From Sphaerochaeta pleomorpha str. Grapes (GTDB lineage Bacteria; Spirochaetota; Spirochaetia; Sphaerochaetales; Sphaerochaetaceae), in NCBI RefSeq assembly GCF_000236685.1, contig NC_016633.1, positions 744,001-808,000 of the forward strand: 64,000 nt of DNA. The letters run 5' to 3'. Below the pieces are notes generated by a model. That model was not told where the DNA came from, did not search any database, and was given only the letters and a program-made list of their open reading frames with translations. Below, in pieces: positions 44,000 to 56,908 of the stretch (position 1 is its first letter; each line of letters starts with the position of its first letter). The translations under genes were made by a program, and so were the position numbers.

Positions 44000-44728
44000 C
44001 TAAACCATCTCCCCTATCACAATCCAGAGACCTGACGCTCCGACAAAAAGGTATACGATTTTCTTGAGCATGGCTTCCGGTATTTTGTTGAATGACTTCA
44101 ACCCCAGTACTGTACCAACGAGAATGGCCATCCATCCAAGGAATATGAGAGGAACATCAGTAAGGACCAAAGCCCCGTTGAGTACCCTTATTATGATACT
44201 TTCCAGATTGCAAAAGAAAAAATATGCCTGGATGGTGGCAAGATACTGCGTCTTATCCTGTACGGATGGCAACAGATAGAGCGCAACGGGTGGCCCCCCA
44301 ATGCCAAACAAGCCATTTCCAAAACCGGCAAGGGTACCCATGAGCAATCCGTTGCGAACCCTGCTCTCGATTACTATCTTTTTCGAGAATACTGCGAAGA
44401 ACAGGGAGATTGCAACTAACGTCAACCCAAGGATTATTTTCAGGTTGCCTGGTTCTACCTGAAGGCTGAATACCGTAACAAAGCCTGCTATCAAAATAGA
44501 GGGTATCAAGAGGGGAAATAACGTCTTCCATTGGATTTGCTTCCAATAGAGTACTGTCAGGTACCCAGTACTGGCCATTGCAATGATCTGGCAAAGGGTA
44601 ACCGCAGTTGAGAAAGGAAAAAAAGAAGGAAGGAAAACCATGACGATAATAGGAAATCCAAATCCAATATTTGCTTGTAAAAAAGCACCGGCAAAAATTA
44701 TGAGAAATAAATAAATGGCAATATTCAT
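44000..44728 (-). CDS. TauE/SafE-family membrane protein (sulfite/organic anion exporter type)
   Basis: A 242-residue membrane protein with about eight hydrophobic segments and the twofold repeat of the TauE/SafE family; GFGFPIIVMVFLP in the first repeat and GFGNGLFGIGGPPVALYLL in the second are its typical glycine motifs. Family members export sulfite, sulfoacetate or related anions; the substrate here is unknown. GAGG lies five bases before the ATG. It is downstream of the rRNA operon on the same strand, past a terminator. Confidence 0.88.
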   Translation of the reverse strand: MNIAIYLFLIIFAGAFLQANIGFGFPIIVMVFLPSFFPFSTAVTLCQIIAMASTGYLTVLYWKQIQWKTLFPLLIPSILIAGFVTVFSLQVEPGNLKIILGLTLVAISLFFAVFSKKIVIESRVRNGLLMGTLAGFGNGLFGIGGPPVALYLLPSVQDKTQYLATIQAYFFFCNLESIIIRVLNGALVLTDVPLIFLGWMAILVGTVLGLKSFNKIPEAMLKKIVYLFVGASGLWIVIGEMV

Positions 44729-44796
44729 ACAACCTCGATTTTGGACATTGTATCATGGTTTGCCTTTGTACAAGGAATCAAAACTGCCCAGAAACG

Positions 44797-44819
44797 ACAA
44801 AAGCGCACCGAAGTGCGCT
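44797..44819 (-). terminator. terminator of the rRNA operon
   Basis: On the minus strand AGCGCAC TTCG GTGCGCT is followed by TTTTG. It lies 50 bases after the last 5S gene. Confidence 0.8.
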
Positions 44820-44868
44820 CCTGCAATATATGGACCTCACCCCACAGGGGGGAAAAGGGCAAAAAAAA

Positions 44869-44985
44869 GGCCCGGCGGCTACCTACTCTCCCACGGGCGA
44901 ACCGCAGTACCATCGGCGTGAGAGCGCTTGACTTCCGTGTTCGGGATGGGAACGGGTATAACCACTCTGCTATGGCCACCGGGCC
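44869..44985 (-). rRNA. rrf: 5S ribosomal RNA, distal copy
   Basis: A 117-base 5S gene; the terminal helix pairs GGCCCGGTGG with CCGCCGGGCC. Internal marks are CCCGAACACGGAAGT and GGGAGAGTAGGT near the 3' end. It differs from the upstream copy at four bases, two of which change together within one helix. A T-run follows directly. Confidence 0.95.
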
Positions 44986-45099
44986 GGCCAACGCCTGGTA
45001 GCCTGAGCGGGGGGCTCGGGCGACCGGCCTTGGCGGTCCGAAAGGGACAAGGGACATATGCCGGGGGCGCAAACGCGCCCGGCAAAAGGGCAAAGAAAA

Positions 45100-45216
45100 G
45101 GCCCGGCGGCTACCTACTCTCCCACGGACGAACCGTAGTACCATCGGCGTGAGAGTGCTTGACTTCCGTGTTCGGGATGGGAACGGGTATATCCACTCTG
45201 CTATGGCCACCGGGCC
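45100..45216 (-). rRNA. rrf: 5S ribosomal RNA, proximal copy
   Basis: A 117-base 5S gene, next to the 23S 3' end. It is nearly the same as the distal copy; the helix substitution TACGGTTCGT instead of TGCGGTTCGC keeps the pair (A-U for G-C), so both copies appear functional. Confidence 0.95.
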
Positions 45217-45287
45217 GGCCAACGCCTGGTAGCCTGAGCATGGAGCTCGGGCGACCGGCCTTGGCGGTCCCGCGGGGGACTGGAACG

Positions 45288-48241
<2,954 letters not shown>

Positions 48242-48289
48242 TCTTCCAATCCCTACGCTCAAACTGTCAATAATCGCTGTAAAACTCTC

Positions 48290-48363
48290 TGGAGGCAAGG
48301 GGATTCGAACCCCTGACCCTCGGCTTGCAAAGCCGATGCTCTAGCCAGCTGAGCTATGCCCCC
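48290..48363 (-). tRNA. tRNA-Ala (anticodon TGC)
   Basis: A 74-base cloverleaf in the 16S-23S spacer. The acceptor stem is GGGGGCA / TGCCTCC (one G-U pair), the anticodon loop is CTTTGCAAG with TGC, and the T loop GGTTCGAATCC is standard. The CCA end is not encoded. Confidence 0.95.
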
Positions 48364-48513
48364 GACGCACTTGGACAAAAGAGGGAGGGAAGGATTCGAA
48401 GATTTCGGCATGCGCACCCAAATGGGCGTCTTGTTCGCAGGATTTTCGCCTGCTGGCCAACGGCCTTGGATTGCGGTCCGCGGCTGTGAGGGCCTCGGAC
48501 CTGCCTTTCTTTG

Positions 48514-50057
<1,544 letters not shown>

Positions 50058-50295
50058 AGGAATACGGGGCCGAAGCCCCGCAGCTATTACTTCGATAGTC
50101 TGCCCTGTCTTTTCTCGCAAACGAACGTAGCTTCTTTCATCTACTGTTCATCATTTCGAATTGACTGGGAAGCCCACTTGTGGTGCTTCCGCTTCTATCT
50201 TCGTTTCCTTCCCTTCGCTCGTTGTTTCATAAATCGTTAGCATGCCCGGCTTTACCGGTGCCTCTTGCTGTGCCTCATCCCTGAGGCGCTCGACC

Positions 50296-50325
50296 ATCTT
50301 ACGCGATTCCAGCCATTTTAGTCAA
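50296..50325 (-). promoter_or_regulatory. rRNA operon promoter, proximal
   Basis: TTGACT (50325-50320) and TAAGAT (50301-50296) are 18 bases apart; transcription would start about 230 bases before 16S. Confidence 0.6.
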
Positions 50326-50385
50326 GTCCCTTTTGGAACTTTCCATATTTAGTCGGTTTCTAGTAGTGTTGGCCAACGAGAAGGA

Positions 50386-50414
50386 AGTCTACACCCAAAG
50401 TTAAATTCTGTCCA
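50386..50414 (-). promoter_or_regulatory. rRNA operon promoter, distal
   Basis: TGGACA (50414-50409) and TAGACT (50391-50386) are 17 bases apart on the minus strand. Directly upstream lies the AT-rich palindrome 50415-50435, at an UP-element position. Confidence 0.5.
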
Positions 50415-50435
50415 GCACTTTTTATAAAAAAGTGC
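50415..50435. repeat. 9-3-9 inverted repeat upstream of the rRNA promoter
   Basis: GCACTTTTT ATA AAAAAGTGC is a perfect inverted repeat adjoining the distal rRNA -35 and about 140 bases before the divergent GNAT gene. It may be an operator or UP-like element. Confidence 0.6.
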
Positions 50436-50573
50436 AAATCAGAAGCCCAGAACGCATTTTAAAAAATCTTTCTCTATATATGAGAAAAAGATAAAAAATA
50501 ATTTTTCTATAACTTCTCGTTGTGAAACCATTCCTTCAGCGTTATTCTTAAAGCACACGCAGGAGCCCAAACA

Positions 50574-51176
50574 ATGGAACATATACGAAAGGCAAACAAT
50601 CAAGATTTACCCTATCTGTATGAGATAAGTCTTAAAACAGCCTTATCAGGTCTCGATGGCACAGATTTCTTTTTTGATCCATTTTGCGTTGGGCATTATT
50701 ATGCTGCTCCCTATCTCTTCTTTGAGCCTGATTTATGCTTTGTCGCTTTGAATCAAATTGAACAACCCTGTGGTTATATTGTAGGGACAAGCAACACCGA
50801 AGCCTTTAACAAATGGATGCAGGAAACCTGGCTGCCCCCATTGAGGGCCCAATATAAAAACAGGACTCAGTTCAAATGCAAATCAGAGGAACAGATAATA
50901 AGCTTGATCTGCAAGGGTCCCGGGGAAGGAATCTGGGAACATGTCGGATACCCTGCCCACATGCATATCAACCTATTGCCAGACCTGCAGGGAAAGGGAC
51001 TTGGAAAAGGCCTGATGCTTACCTTCTTTGATGTATTGAAAGAAAAGGGTGTCAGCGGGGTCCACCTGGGAGTGGACGGCCGCAACACCCATGCTATCGG
51101 ATTCTATGAAAAAATGGGGATGACTATATTGAAAAACCTACAATGGGGAACCATTTTTGGCAAGCATCTCGACTAG
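50574..51176 (+). CDS. GNAT-family N-acetyltransferase
   Basis: A 200-residue acetyltransferase. The acetyl-CoA loop is in LQGKGLGKGLMLTFFD (about residues 138-153), and LGVDGRNTHAIGFYEKMGM is the typical C-terminal strand-helix. The N terminus MEHIRKANNQDLPYLYEI is a standard GNAT start. The insert around residues 30-110 with many aromatic residues resembles O-GlcNAcase-linked or peptide-acetylating GNATs, but the substrate is not known. AGGAG precedes the ATG. Its stop overlaps by four bases the stop of the convergent hydrolase gene. Confidence 0.88.
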   Translation: MEHIRKANNQDLPYLYEISLKTALSGLDGTDFFFDPFCVGHYYAAPYLFFEPDLCFVALNQIEQPCGYIVGTSNTEAFNKWMQETWLPPLRAQYKNRTQFKCKSEEQIISLICKGPGEGIWEHVGYPAHMHINLLPDLQGKGLGKGLMLTFFDVLKEKGVSGVHLGVDGRNTHAIGFYEKMGMTILKNLQWGTIFGKHLD

Positions 51177-52852
51177 TCTGCATCCGGCCCCCATTTGCTT
51201 CCCAGAAATTCCAAATCACTTGCAAGCCGCACAATGGCATTAGTCAACCGCAGAGCCTGTTTCTGTGTAATATCTTTCTTTGCACCTTCTTTCTTAAGCC
51301 GTTCGATAACACTCTGCAGCAGTTCCTCATTATGTTTGAGCAAAGCAACAGCTTCGCTAAGTTCACGCATACAAGGAAGAACAGAATCATCAACTGCAAC
51401 GCAGGAAGGAAAAGTCTGCTCTGCAAGCAAATCAAAACGCTCCATAGGTTCAGGTGCATATGCTTTCAGCCCGAGCGTCCTTGTAATGAACTGCGCAAAC
51501 CAGGGAGCAACCGCTTTGTCCCCATGATTGATAAAGGACATACGGGGCTCTTTCTTGAATGCGGTCAGCCATTTCACCAACCCTTCCTGGTCCGCATGGC
51601 CACTGATACCCTGCAACTCACAAATTTCGCATCTCACATCAATCTGCTCACCAAAAATGGTGACATGCCTCGCCCCATCCAGGATGTTCCTTCCCAATGT
51701 CCCCCCTGCCTGGTACCCACTGAAGAGAACAGTGCATTCAGACCTCCACAGATTATGCTTGAGATGGTGCTTGATACGGCCTGCTTCACACATTCCACTG
51801 GAACTGATGATTACGCAGCTTTCCTTTCTAAAGTTCAATGCTTTGGAATCTTCTGCATCGGTAATGGTTACGAGGGAGGGGAACACAATCGGGTTGACTC
51901 CCTTGTGCACCAATTCCATGGCTTCAGAATCCATATATCCGAAAATATTTCCTGAAAAAACATTGGTCGCCTTCACAGAAAGGGGACTATCGACAAAAAC
52001 AGGGATTTTTTTACAAGATGGGCAGAGATTCTTCTCAATGACAACACGAAGCAAATAGAGTATTTCCTGTGTTCGGCCCACAGCAAAGGAAGGTATTATT
52101 ACATTTCCCCCACGGTTGAATGTCCGTTCGATAATATCGGCAAGTTCCTGTGCACGAACGCTGGTAGGAACTGAATTCCCCATCGCATTCAACGGTTTTT
52201 TATGCATGCGATTACCGTAGGTAGATTCCATCACTACAAAGTCAGCACTGTCGATATATACAGGATCCTTTATCAAAGGCTGGTCGAAATTTCCGATATC
52301 CCCTGAAAATACAATTTTTCGTAGCTCTTTTCCTTCTGAAAGCCATACCTCGAGGGAAGAAGATCCCAGCAGATGTCCGGCATCGATGAATCGAACCTTA
52401 CAGCCGCGCCCAAGGTCGATAATCTTTTCGTAATCGCACCCCTGGAACAGCATCATGGCTTTCTGTGCATCTTTGACCGTATAGAGCGGTTCTACCCCGG
52501 CTTGTCCTGCGCGTCTTTGCTTTCGGCTCTTCCACTCAGCCTCCATTTCCTGGATATGTCCGCTATCAGCAAGCATAATCTCACAGAGGTCAATCGTAGC
52601 AGGGGTCGTAAAAATCTTCCCCCTGAAACCATTCTTCACAAGCAACGGTATCCTTCCGCTATGATCTATATGCGCATGGGTAAGAAGCACGTAGTCAATC
52701 GATTCAGGGTTAAAAGGCAAATCCATTCCAGATTCCCTTTCGTCATTGCCTTGTGGAAGACCACAGTCAACGAGTATTTTCAAGCCGGCACTTTCGAGTA
52801 GCGTACAGCTTCCGGTAACCTGTTGTGCAGCACCAAGGAATGTAATATCCAT
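51173..52852 (-). CDS. MBL-fold beta-CASP metallo-hydrolase (putative RNA-processing exonuclease)
   Basis: A 559-residue metallo-beta-lactamase-fold nuclease of the Ysh1/CPSF73-like group. Motif 2 is THAHIDHSG (about residues 57-65), and the beta-CASP part shows SSSGMCEAGRIKHHL, FSGYQAGGTLGR and GISGHADQEGLVKW. It is longer than the usual 450-470 residues: the C-terminal 90 residues contain a helical, charged tail (ELSEAVALLKHNEELLQSV). Endo- or exonucleolytic RNA processing is the likely role. Confidence 0.9.
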   Translation of the reverse strand: MDITFLGAAQQVTGSCTLLESAGLKILVDCGLPQGNDERESGMDLPFNPESIDYVLLTHAHIDHSGRIPLLVKNGFRGKIFTTPATIDLCEIMLADSGHIQEMEAEWKSRKQRRAGQAGVEPLYTVKDAQKAMMLFQGCDYEKIIDLGRGCKVRFIDAGHLLGSSSLEVWLSEGKELRKIVFSGDIGNFDQPLIKDPVYIDSADFVVMESTYGNRMHKKPLNAMGNSVPTSVRAQELADIIERTFNRGGNVIIPSFAVGRTQEILYLLRVVIEKNLCPSCKKIPVFVDSPLSVKATNVFSGNIFGYMDSEAMELVHKGVNPIVFPSLVTITDAEDSKALNFRKESCVIISSSGMCEAGRIKHHLKHNLWRSECTVLFSGYQAGGTLGRNILDGARHVTIFGEQIDVRCEICELQGISGHADQEGLVKWLTAFKKEPRMSFINHGDKAVAPWFAQFITRTLGLKAYAPEPMERFDLLAEQTFPSCVAVDDSVLPCMRELSEAVALLKHNEELLQSVIERLKKEGAKKDITQKQALRLTNAIVRLASDLEFLGSKWGPDAD

Positions 52853-52970
52853 AGTATCTCCTCTCTTCTAAAAATACATTCAAAACACGGCCCTTGCAAC
52901 TTATATTAGAAATCCAATATTGCAGAGGTATTATCTGATAGGGTATCCTTATGGCAATGGAGAAAAATCA

Positions 52971-53651
52971 ATGGACGCAAACAAACGCAAAAACAGGGAA
53001 CAGCAGGTAGGCCGGACGCTCAAAGCGCTTGCATTGAACAATATCAAGGCAGCCTTTCTGCCTTCAATCAATGAAGTCATACCGATGGTTACTTCACTGA
53101 TAGAAAAAGGTGAATCTGTTGCAGTCGGCGGATCGGTGACATTACAGGAAACGGGTATCCTTGAACTACTGAGAAACGGTGACTACATTTTTCATGACCG
53201 GTATAAAAAAGGGCTTACCCCCGAGCAAATACGGCAGGTTTTCCTTGAAAGCTTCAGTGTCGACACCTATCTTGCAAGTGCGAATGCAATTACCGAGCAT
53301 GGTGAAATCTATTGTGTAGACGGAACGTCAAACCGGATTGCAGCGATGCTCTACGGGCCAAAACAAGTGGTGCTCATCGTGTCCTGGGATAAGATTGTCC
53401 CGGACCTTGCAAGCGCGATTGTGCGGGTTAAGGAAACTGCAGCCCCTGCAAATGCAGTGCGGCTCGACATCGACACCTATTGCAACAAGAAGGGAAAGTG
53501 TATCAATCCTACCTGCAATACCAACAATTTGATGGCACTCACAGCAGGTGCTTGTGAAAACACCATATGTTCCAATTACGCTGTCTTCTCACGCCAGCAT
53601 TTCCCCGATAGAATCAAGGTTTTAATCGTAGGCGAGAGTCTGGGCTATTAG
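52971..53651 (+). CDS. LUD-domain (DUF162/LutC-like) protein
   Basis: A 226-residue cytoplasmic protein of the lactate-utilisation (LUD) superfamily. SVAVGGSVTLQETGI, FLESFSVDTYLASANAITEHGE, and GPKQVVLIVSWDKIVPD are family blocks. The C terminus carries cysteines (CNKKGKCINPTCNTNN) in a possible metal or Fe-S site. LutC itself takes part in lactate oxidation but many solo LUD proteins lack a known role. ATG 52971 has GGAG eight bases upstream. It precedes the alcohol dehydrogenase gene by 63 bases. Confidence 0.88.
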   Translation: MDANKRKNREQQVGRTLKALALNNIKAAFLPSINEVIPMVTSLIEKGESVAVGGSVTLQETGILELLRNGDYIFHDRYKKGLTPEQIRQVFLESFSVDTYLASANAITEHGEIYCVDGTSNRIAAMLYGPKQVVLIVSWDKIVPDLASAIVRVKETAAPANAVRLDIDTYCNKKGKCINPTCNTNNLMALTAGACENTICSNYAVFSRQHFPDRIKVLIVGESLGY

Positions 53652-53714
53652 CAACAAACATGCAATACTGGCAAAATTAACATTGACCGTGTAAATATTT
53701 TATAGGAGTATCCG

Positions 53715-54902
53715 ATGACAACAGATTTTACGTATTACACACCTACAAAGGTAATTTTCGGTAAAGGTGCAGAGCGACAAGTGGGTTCCCTCATCAAAGA
53801 GTTACATTGCAAAAAAGTGCTTGTGCATTACGGGTCTTCAAGTGCAAAGAAATCAGGGCTCCTCGACCGAATAACAGAATCACTTGCTGAAGCTGGGCTG
53901 GAATACGTAACCCTCGGGGGGGTAGTTCCAAATCCACGGCTCTCACTCGTTCATGAAGGCATCAGCCTTTGCAAGCGAGAAGGTGTAGATTTTCTGCTCG
54001 CCGTTGGCGGTGGTTCGGTTATCGATTCCTGCAAGGCAATCGGGTTCGGACTTTACCATGAAGGTGAAGTATGGGACTTTTATGACGAAAAACGAAAGAT
54101 CAAGGGCTGTTACCCTATCGGTTCAGTATTGACTTTGGCAGCTGCCGGCAGTGAAATGAGCAGTTCCTCGGTTATAACCAATGAAGATGGCAATTTGAAA
54201 CGTGGCATCAATTCTGATTCCAGCCGCTGTCGTTTTTCGATCATGAATCCAGAGCTTACCTACACGCTTCCCAGCTACCAGACCATGTGTGGGGCCGTAG
54301 ACATCATGATGCACACCATGGAACGATACTTCCTCAAAGGCAACACCATGGACTTGACCGATGAACTTGCAGAAGCCCTATTGGTTACCGTGAAGAACAA
54401 TGCATATGTCTTGAAGGACAACCCCCATGATTATGACGGGAGAGCAAACATGATGTGGGCCAGTAGCCTTTCGCACAATGGCCTTACCGGGGCCGGAAAC
54501 AGTTCCCCTGGCGATTGGGCTCCCCATCAGCTGGAACACGAAATGGGAGGCATGTTCGATGTTGCCCATGGGGCAGGACTTGCCGCCATTTGGACTAGCT
54601 GGGCTCTGTATGTCTATAAGGAAAATCCCTCAAGATTCGCACGGTTTGGTAAAAACGTCTTCTCTCTGGAGCAGTCAGGAGATAGCGAAAAAGATGCCCT
54701 TGCCGCCATCAAGGCAACAACTGATTTCTTTTCAAGCATAGAGATGCCCACCAATTTCAAGGAACTGGGAATCGACCCAAGTCCGGCGCAAATCGAGGAG
54801 ATGGCAGAAAAATGTACATTCTTCGGGAAACGCACGCTTGGGAATTTCATGAACCTTGAAAAAGAAGACCTCATTGCAATCTATAAGATGGCAGCAAAAT
54901 AA
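53715..54902 (+). CDS. iron-containing alcohol dehydrogenase (BdhA/YugJ type)
   Basis: A 395-residue group III alcohol dehydrogenase. The NAD(P)-binding region has GGGSVIDSCKAIG, and the metal-binding residues are in VDIMMHTMERYF (Asp, His) and HQLEHEMGGMFDVAHGAGLA (two His). It resembles NADH- or NADPH-dependent butanol dehydrogenases, reducing aldehydes in fermentation. TAGGAG precedes the ATG and a strong terminator follows. Confidence 0.94.
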   Translation: MTTDFTYYTPTKVIFGKGAERQVGSLIKELHCKKVLVHYGSSSAKKSGLLDRITESLAEAGLEYVTLGGVVPNPRLSLVHEGISLCKREGVDFLLAVGGGSVIDSCKAIGFGLYHEGEVWDFYDEKRKIKGCYPIGSVLTLAAAGSEMSSSSVITNEDGNLKRGINSDSSRCRFSIMNPELTYTLPSYQTMCGAVDIMMHTMERYFLKGNTMDLTDELAEALLVTVKNNAYVLKDNPHDYDGRANMMWASSLSHNGLTGAGNSSPGDWAPHQLEHEMGGMFDVAHGAGLAAIWTSWALYVYKENPSRFARFGKNVFSLEQSGDSEKDALAAIKATTDFFSSIEMPTNFKELGIDPSPAQIEEMAEKCTFFGKRTLGNFMNLEKEDLIAIYKMAAK

Positions 54903-54920
54903 ACAAATCGCTTTAATCCA

Positions 54921-54960
54921 GGGAAGGGCCGCAGCCACTGTGTTGCGGCCCTTCCCTTTC
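54921..54960 (+). terminator. intrinsic terminator after the alcohol dehydrogenase
   Basis: GGGAAGGGCCGCA and TGCGGCCCTTCCC form a perfect 13-base stem with a 10-base loop, followed by TTTC. Confidence 0.85.
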
Positions 54961-55185
54961 AATAGCAGCAGTTCTTCACTATATGCTTTTACGCTTAGCC
55001 CCCTTTTTAACGATTACCTGCCCTATTACCTTTCTCAACCATATAACCGGTACTCTGGCCATAGCGACAAAGAGGTGTATCATTAACATGCAGGGAAATG
55101 GAAAATCCTCCAACCCATCGCATGGATTCATTTTCGGCCATTTCTTTGCAGATACTGCTTATAAAGCAATAAGGAGAGGAAGCAT

Positions 55186-55830
55186 ATGAAAAAAACAGTG
55201 GCATTTTTGGCTTGCATCCTGCTTCTCTGCATAGTACCGCTCGGTGCCGAAGTAATCGACTACACGCAGTCAACCCAATTGATTGTCCAGAAAATAATGG
55301 ACAACCAAGGGGTAAGCACAATCAAGCAGATCGACCCCGACAAGGTTTCCGACGCACAGCTCGAACGTCTCGGAGATGCTGTTATGGGAATCCTTATCCC
55401 GGATGAACAGCAACATGCCTGGATGGACCAGATGATGGGAGGGGAAGGATCATTGCAATTGGCAGCCAAGCATAAATGGATTGCCTACTCCTATCTAAAA
55501 AATGACGGGAATTTGACTTCAGCCGGCTGGGGATCAGAAATGCTGGGGAGCGGTATGATGATGAGTGGATGGAACAACGCTTGGTATGGTATCAATGGGA
55601 TGAGAGGATGGCCGCTTTGGAGCGGAATTCTTGTTTTTCTGCTTGTTGCAGGGATAATTTTTTTGGCAATAGTATTGTCGATCAGGTTTTTTACCCCTGG
55701 GGGATTTAGCAAAAGGGGGAAAAAAGCTTCAGAGACAGAAACACCGCTTTCCATACTAAAACAACGGTATGCAAAGGGTGAAATAACCAAAGAAGAATTT
55801 TTGGAGATGAAAGAGACCCTACTCAAATAA
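55186..55830 (+). CDS. exported/membrane protein with C-terminal SHOCT domain
   Basis: A 214-residue protein with a signal peptide (1-20, MKKTVAFLACILLLCIVPLG). A predicted extracytoplasmic part follows with Met/Gly/Trp-rich stretch GSGMMMSGWNNAWYG (about 123-137), then a transmembrane helix (about 145-168) and a cytoplasmic tail ending in SHOCT, PLSILKQRYAKGEITKEEF. SHOCT motifs are oligomerisation tails of unknown precise role. AAGGAGAGG precedes the ATG. Confidence 0.8.
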   Translation: MKKTVAFLACILLLCIVPLGAEVIDYTQSTQLIVQKIMDNQGVSTIKQIDPDKVSDAQLERLGDAVMGILIPDEQQHAWMDQMMGGEGSLQLAAKHKWIAYSYLKNDGNLTSAGWGSEMLGSGMMMSGWNNAWYGINGMRGWPLWSGILVFLLVAGIIFLAIVLSIRFFTPGGFSKRGKKASETETPLSILKQRYAKGEITKEEFLEMKETLLK

Positions 55831-55962
55831 TAGACGGGACAAAAACACATATTGTCCAACTCGAAAGAATTAATCCCAATAGGTTTTAACGTACCTTAAC
55901 GGCACCAGACGCAACTTTGGGGGCATCGCTTCCGATCCCCCAGTACTGGCAATAAGTTTTTT

Positions 55963-56415
55963 CTATTCCATGAAAAGACGAACAACTTCGTCCCTGTTCT
56001 TCGATTGTTCCAACATCCTGCGGAAAATCTGGGATGTACAGGTACGTGCAATGGAAGCCAGCAACTCAACATGGGCTGAGGCTTCTTTTGAAGGGGCAAG
56101 CACCAAAAAGAAAATCTTGCTTTTCACCTCATCAGGGGATGAGAAATCAACAGGAATCCTGCTGATCCCAACAACCATGCTGACATGATCGACTGCATCT
56201 GTCTTTGCATGGGGAATTGCAATCCCATTGCCAATCCCGGTTGATCCAAGACTTTCCCGGGAGAGGACAGCATTCAAGATATCGTCATGCTGCTGGGAAG
56301 AATATCCTTTTGCCTTGGTAACTACATCGACTAATTCGCCGATGATTCCAAGCTTATCAATTGCGTTGAGAGGAACCTTAACCAGGTCCTTATCCAAAAC
56401 ATCCAGTAAATTCAT
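55963..56415 (-). CDS. PTS EIIA domain protein, PtsN/fructose-type
   Basis: A 150-residue EIIA (PTS_EIIA_2) protein. The phosphorylatable histidine is in IAIPHAKTDAV (near residue 70). PLNAIDKLGIIGELVDVV is the family start. Such stand-alone EIIA proteins act as regulators (EIIA-Ntr) rather than sugar carriers. Start ATG 56415 follows GAGGAGC; the longer frame enters the universal stress gene. It is the last gene of the V-ATPase row, 10 bases after the stress-protein gene. Confidence 0.88.
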   Translation of the reverse strand: MNLLDVLDKDLVKVPLNAIDKLGIIGELVDVVTKAKGYSSQQHDDILNAVLSRESLGSTGIGNGIAIPHAKTDAVDHVSMVVGISRIPVDFSSPDEVKSKIFFLVLAPSKEASAHVELLASIARTCTSQIFRRMLEQSKNRDEVVRLFME

Positions 56416-56425
56416 GCAAAGCTCC

Positions 56426-56908
56426 TCACGATTCAAACTCAAACCAGATATCATCATCATCACGTACAACCAAAACAGGACAGGGGGATGTTCGCATCAA
56501 CCTATCGGTATCACTTGCAAGTTCTTCTCGCCTGGAACGAATATCGGTAATTCCCCCAAGGACCAAAAGATCTGCATTTTTTTCTTTAAGCAAAGCCCGG
56601 ACAACCACATGAACAGTCCCTTCAAGTTTGACCGTGTCTATTTCCACTTCTTTCTGTTGGGCAAGCTTCGATGCATGGCGCAGGTACCGGTCAGCATCGC
56701 TTTGCAGGTCCCTCTGATATTCATCTCGCTCAATTGCAACGAAAATACCAGCTTTGACAAGCTCTCCGAGAGCTTTCGTATTCACAACGTACACTGCGGT
56801 CAGCTTGGCATTGTTCTCCTTTGCCAATTTTATCGCATACATCGTTGCCGTCAACGAACTTTCCGAACCGTCCAGATAAACGACAATATCCTTAAACGGT
56901 ACTCCCAT
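56426..56908 (-). CDS. universal stress protein (UspA family)
   Basis: A 160-residue single-domain Usp protein. The ATP-binding loop reads LLVLGGITDIRSRREEL with GS in the place of the usual G-x-S (DTDRLMRTSPCPVLVV at the C terminus). KDIVVYLDGSESSLTATMYAI is a standard start. It overlaps the V-ATPase subunit D gene by 17 bases and is thus made with the ATPase. Confidence 0.9.
   Translation of the reverse strand: MGVPFKDIVVYLDGSESSLTATMYAIKLAKENNAKLTAVYVVNTKALGELVKAGIFVAIERDEYQRDLQSDADRYLRHASKLAQQKEVEIDTVKLEGTVHVVVRALLKEKNADLLVLGGITDIRSRREELASDTDRLMRTSPCPVLVVRDDDDIWFEFES

Larger units (their letters stand above)
44869..45285. repeat. tandem duplication including the 5S gene
   Basis: Two units with a 231-base offset (44869 and 45100) share both the 5S gene and about 65 bases of its upstream flank (GGCCAACGCCTGGTAGCCTG and beyond). 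The flank differs by only a few bases until both lose similarity. Confidence 0.85.
50058..50573. other. rRNA leader and promoter region
   Basis: A 516-base gap between the rRNA operon and the rightward GNAT gene. It holds two leftward promoters, a hairpin CGGGGC CGAA GCCCCG (50065-50080) eight bases upstream of the 16S 5' end, and a 9-3-9 palindrome at 50415-50435. The right third is AT-rich and must contain the promoter of the GNAT gene, which I could not pin down. Confidence 0.6.

Noticed and set aside
55896-55962. Terminator after the EIIA gene
   Set aside because: A GGGG-ATCG / CGAT-CCCC stem is visible at about 55918-55940, but it has a mismatch and no T-run on the minus strand, so I do not call it.
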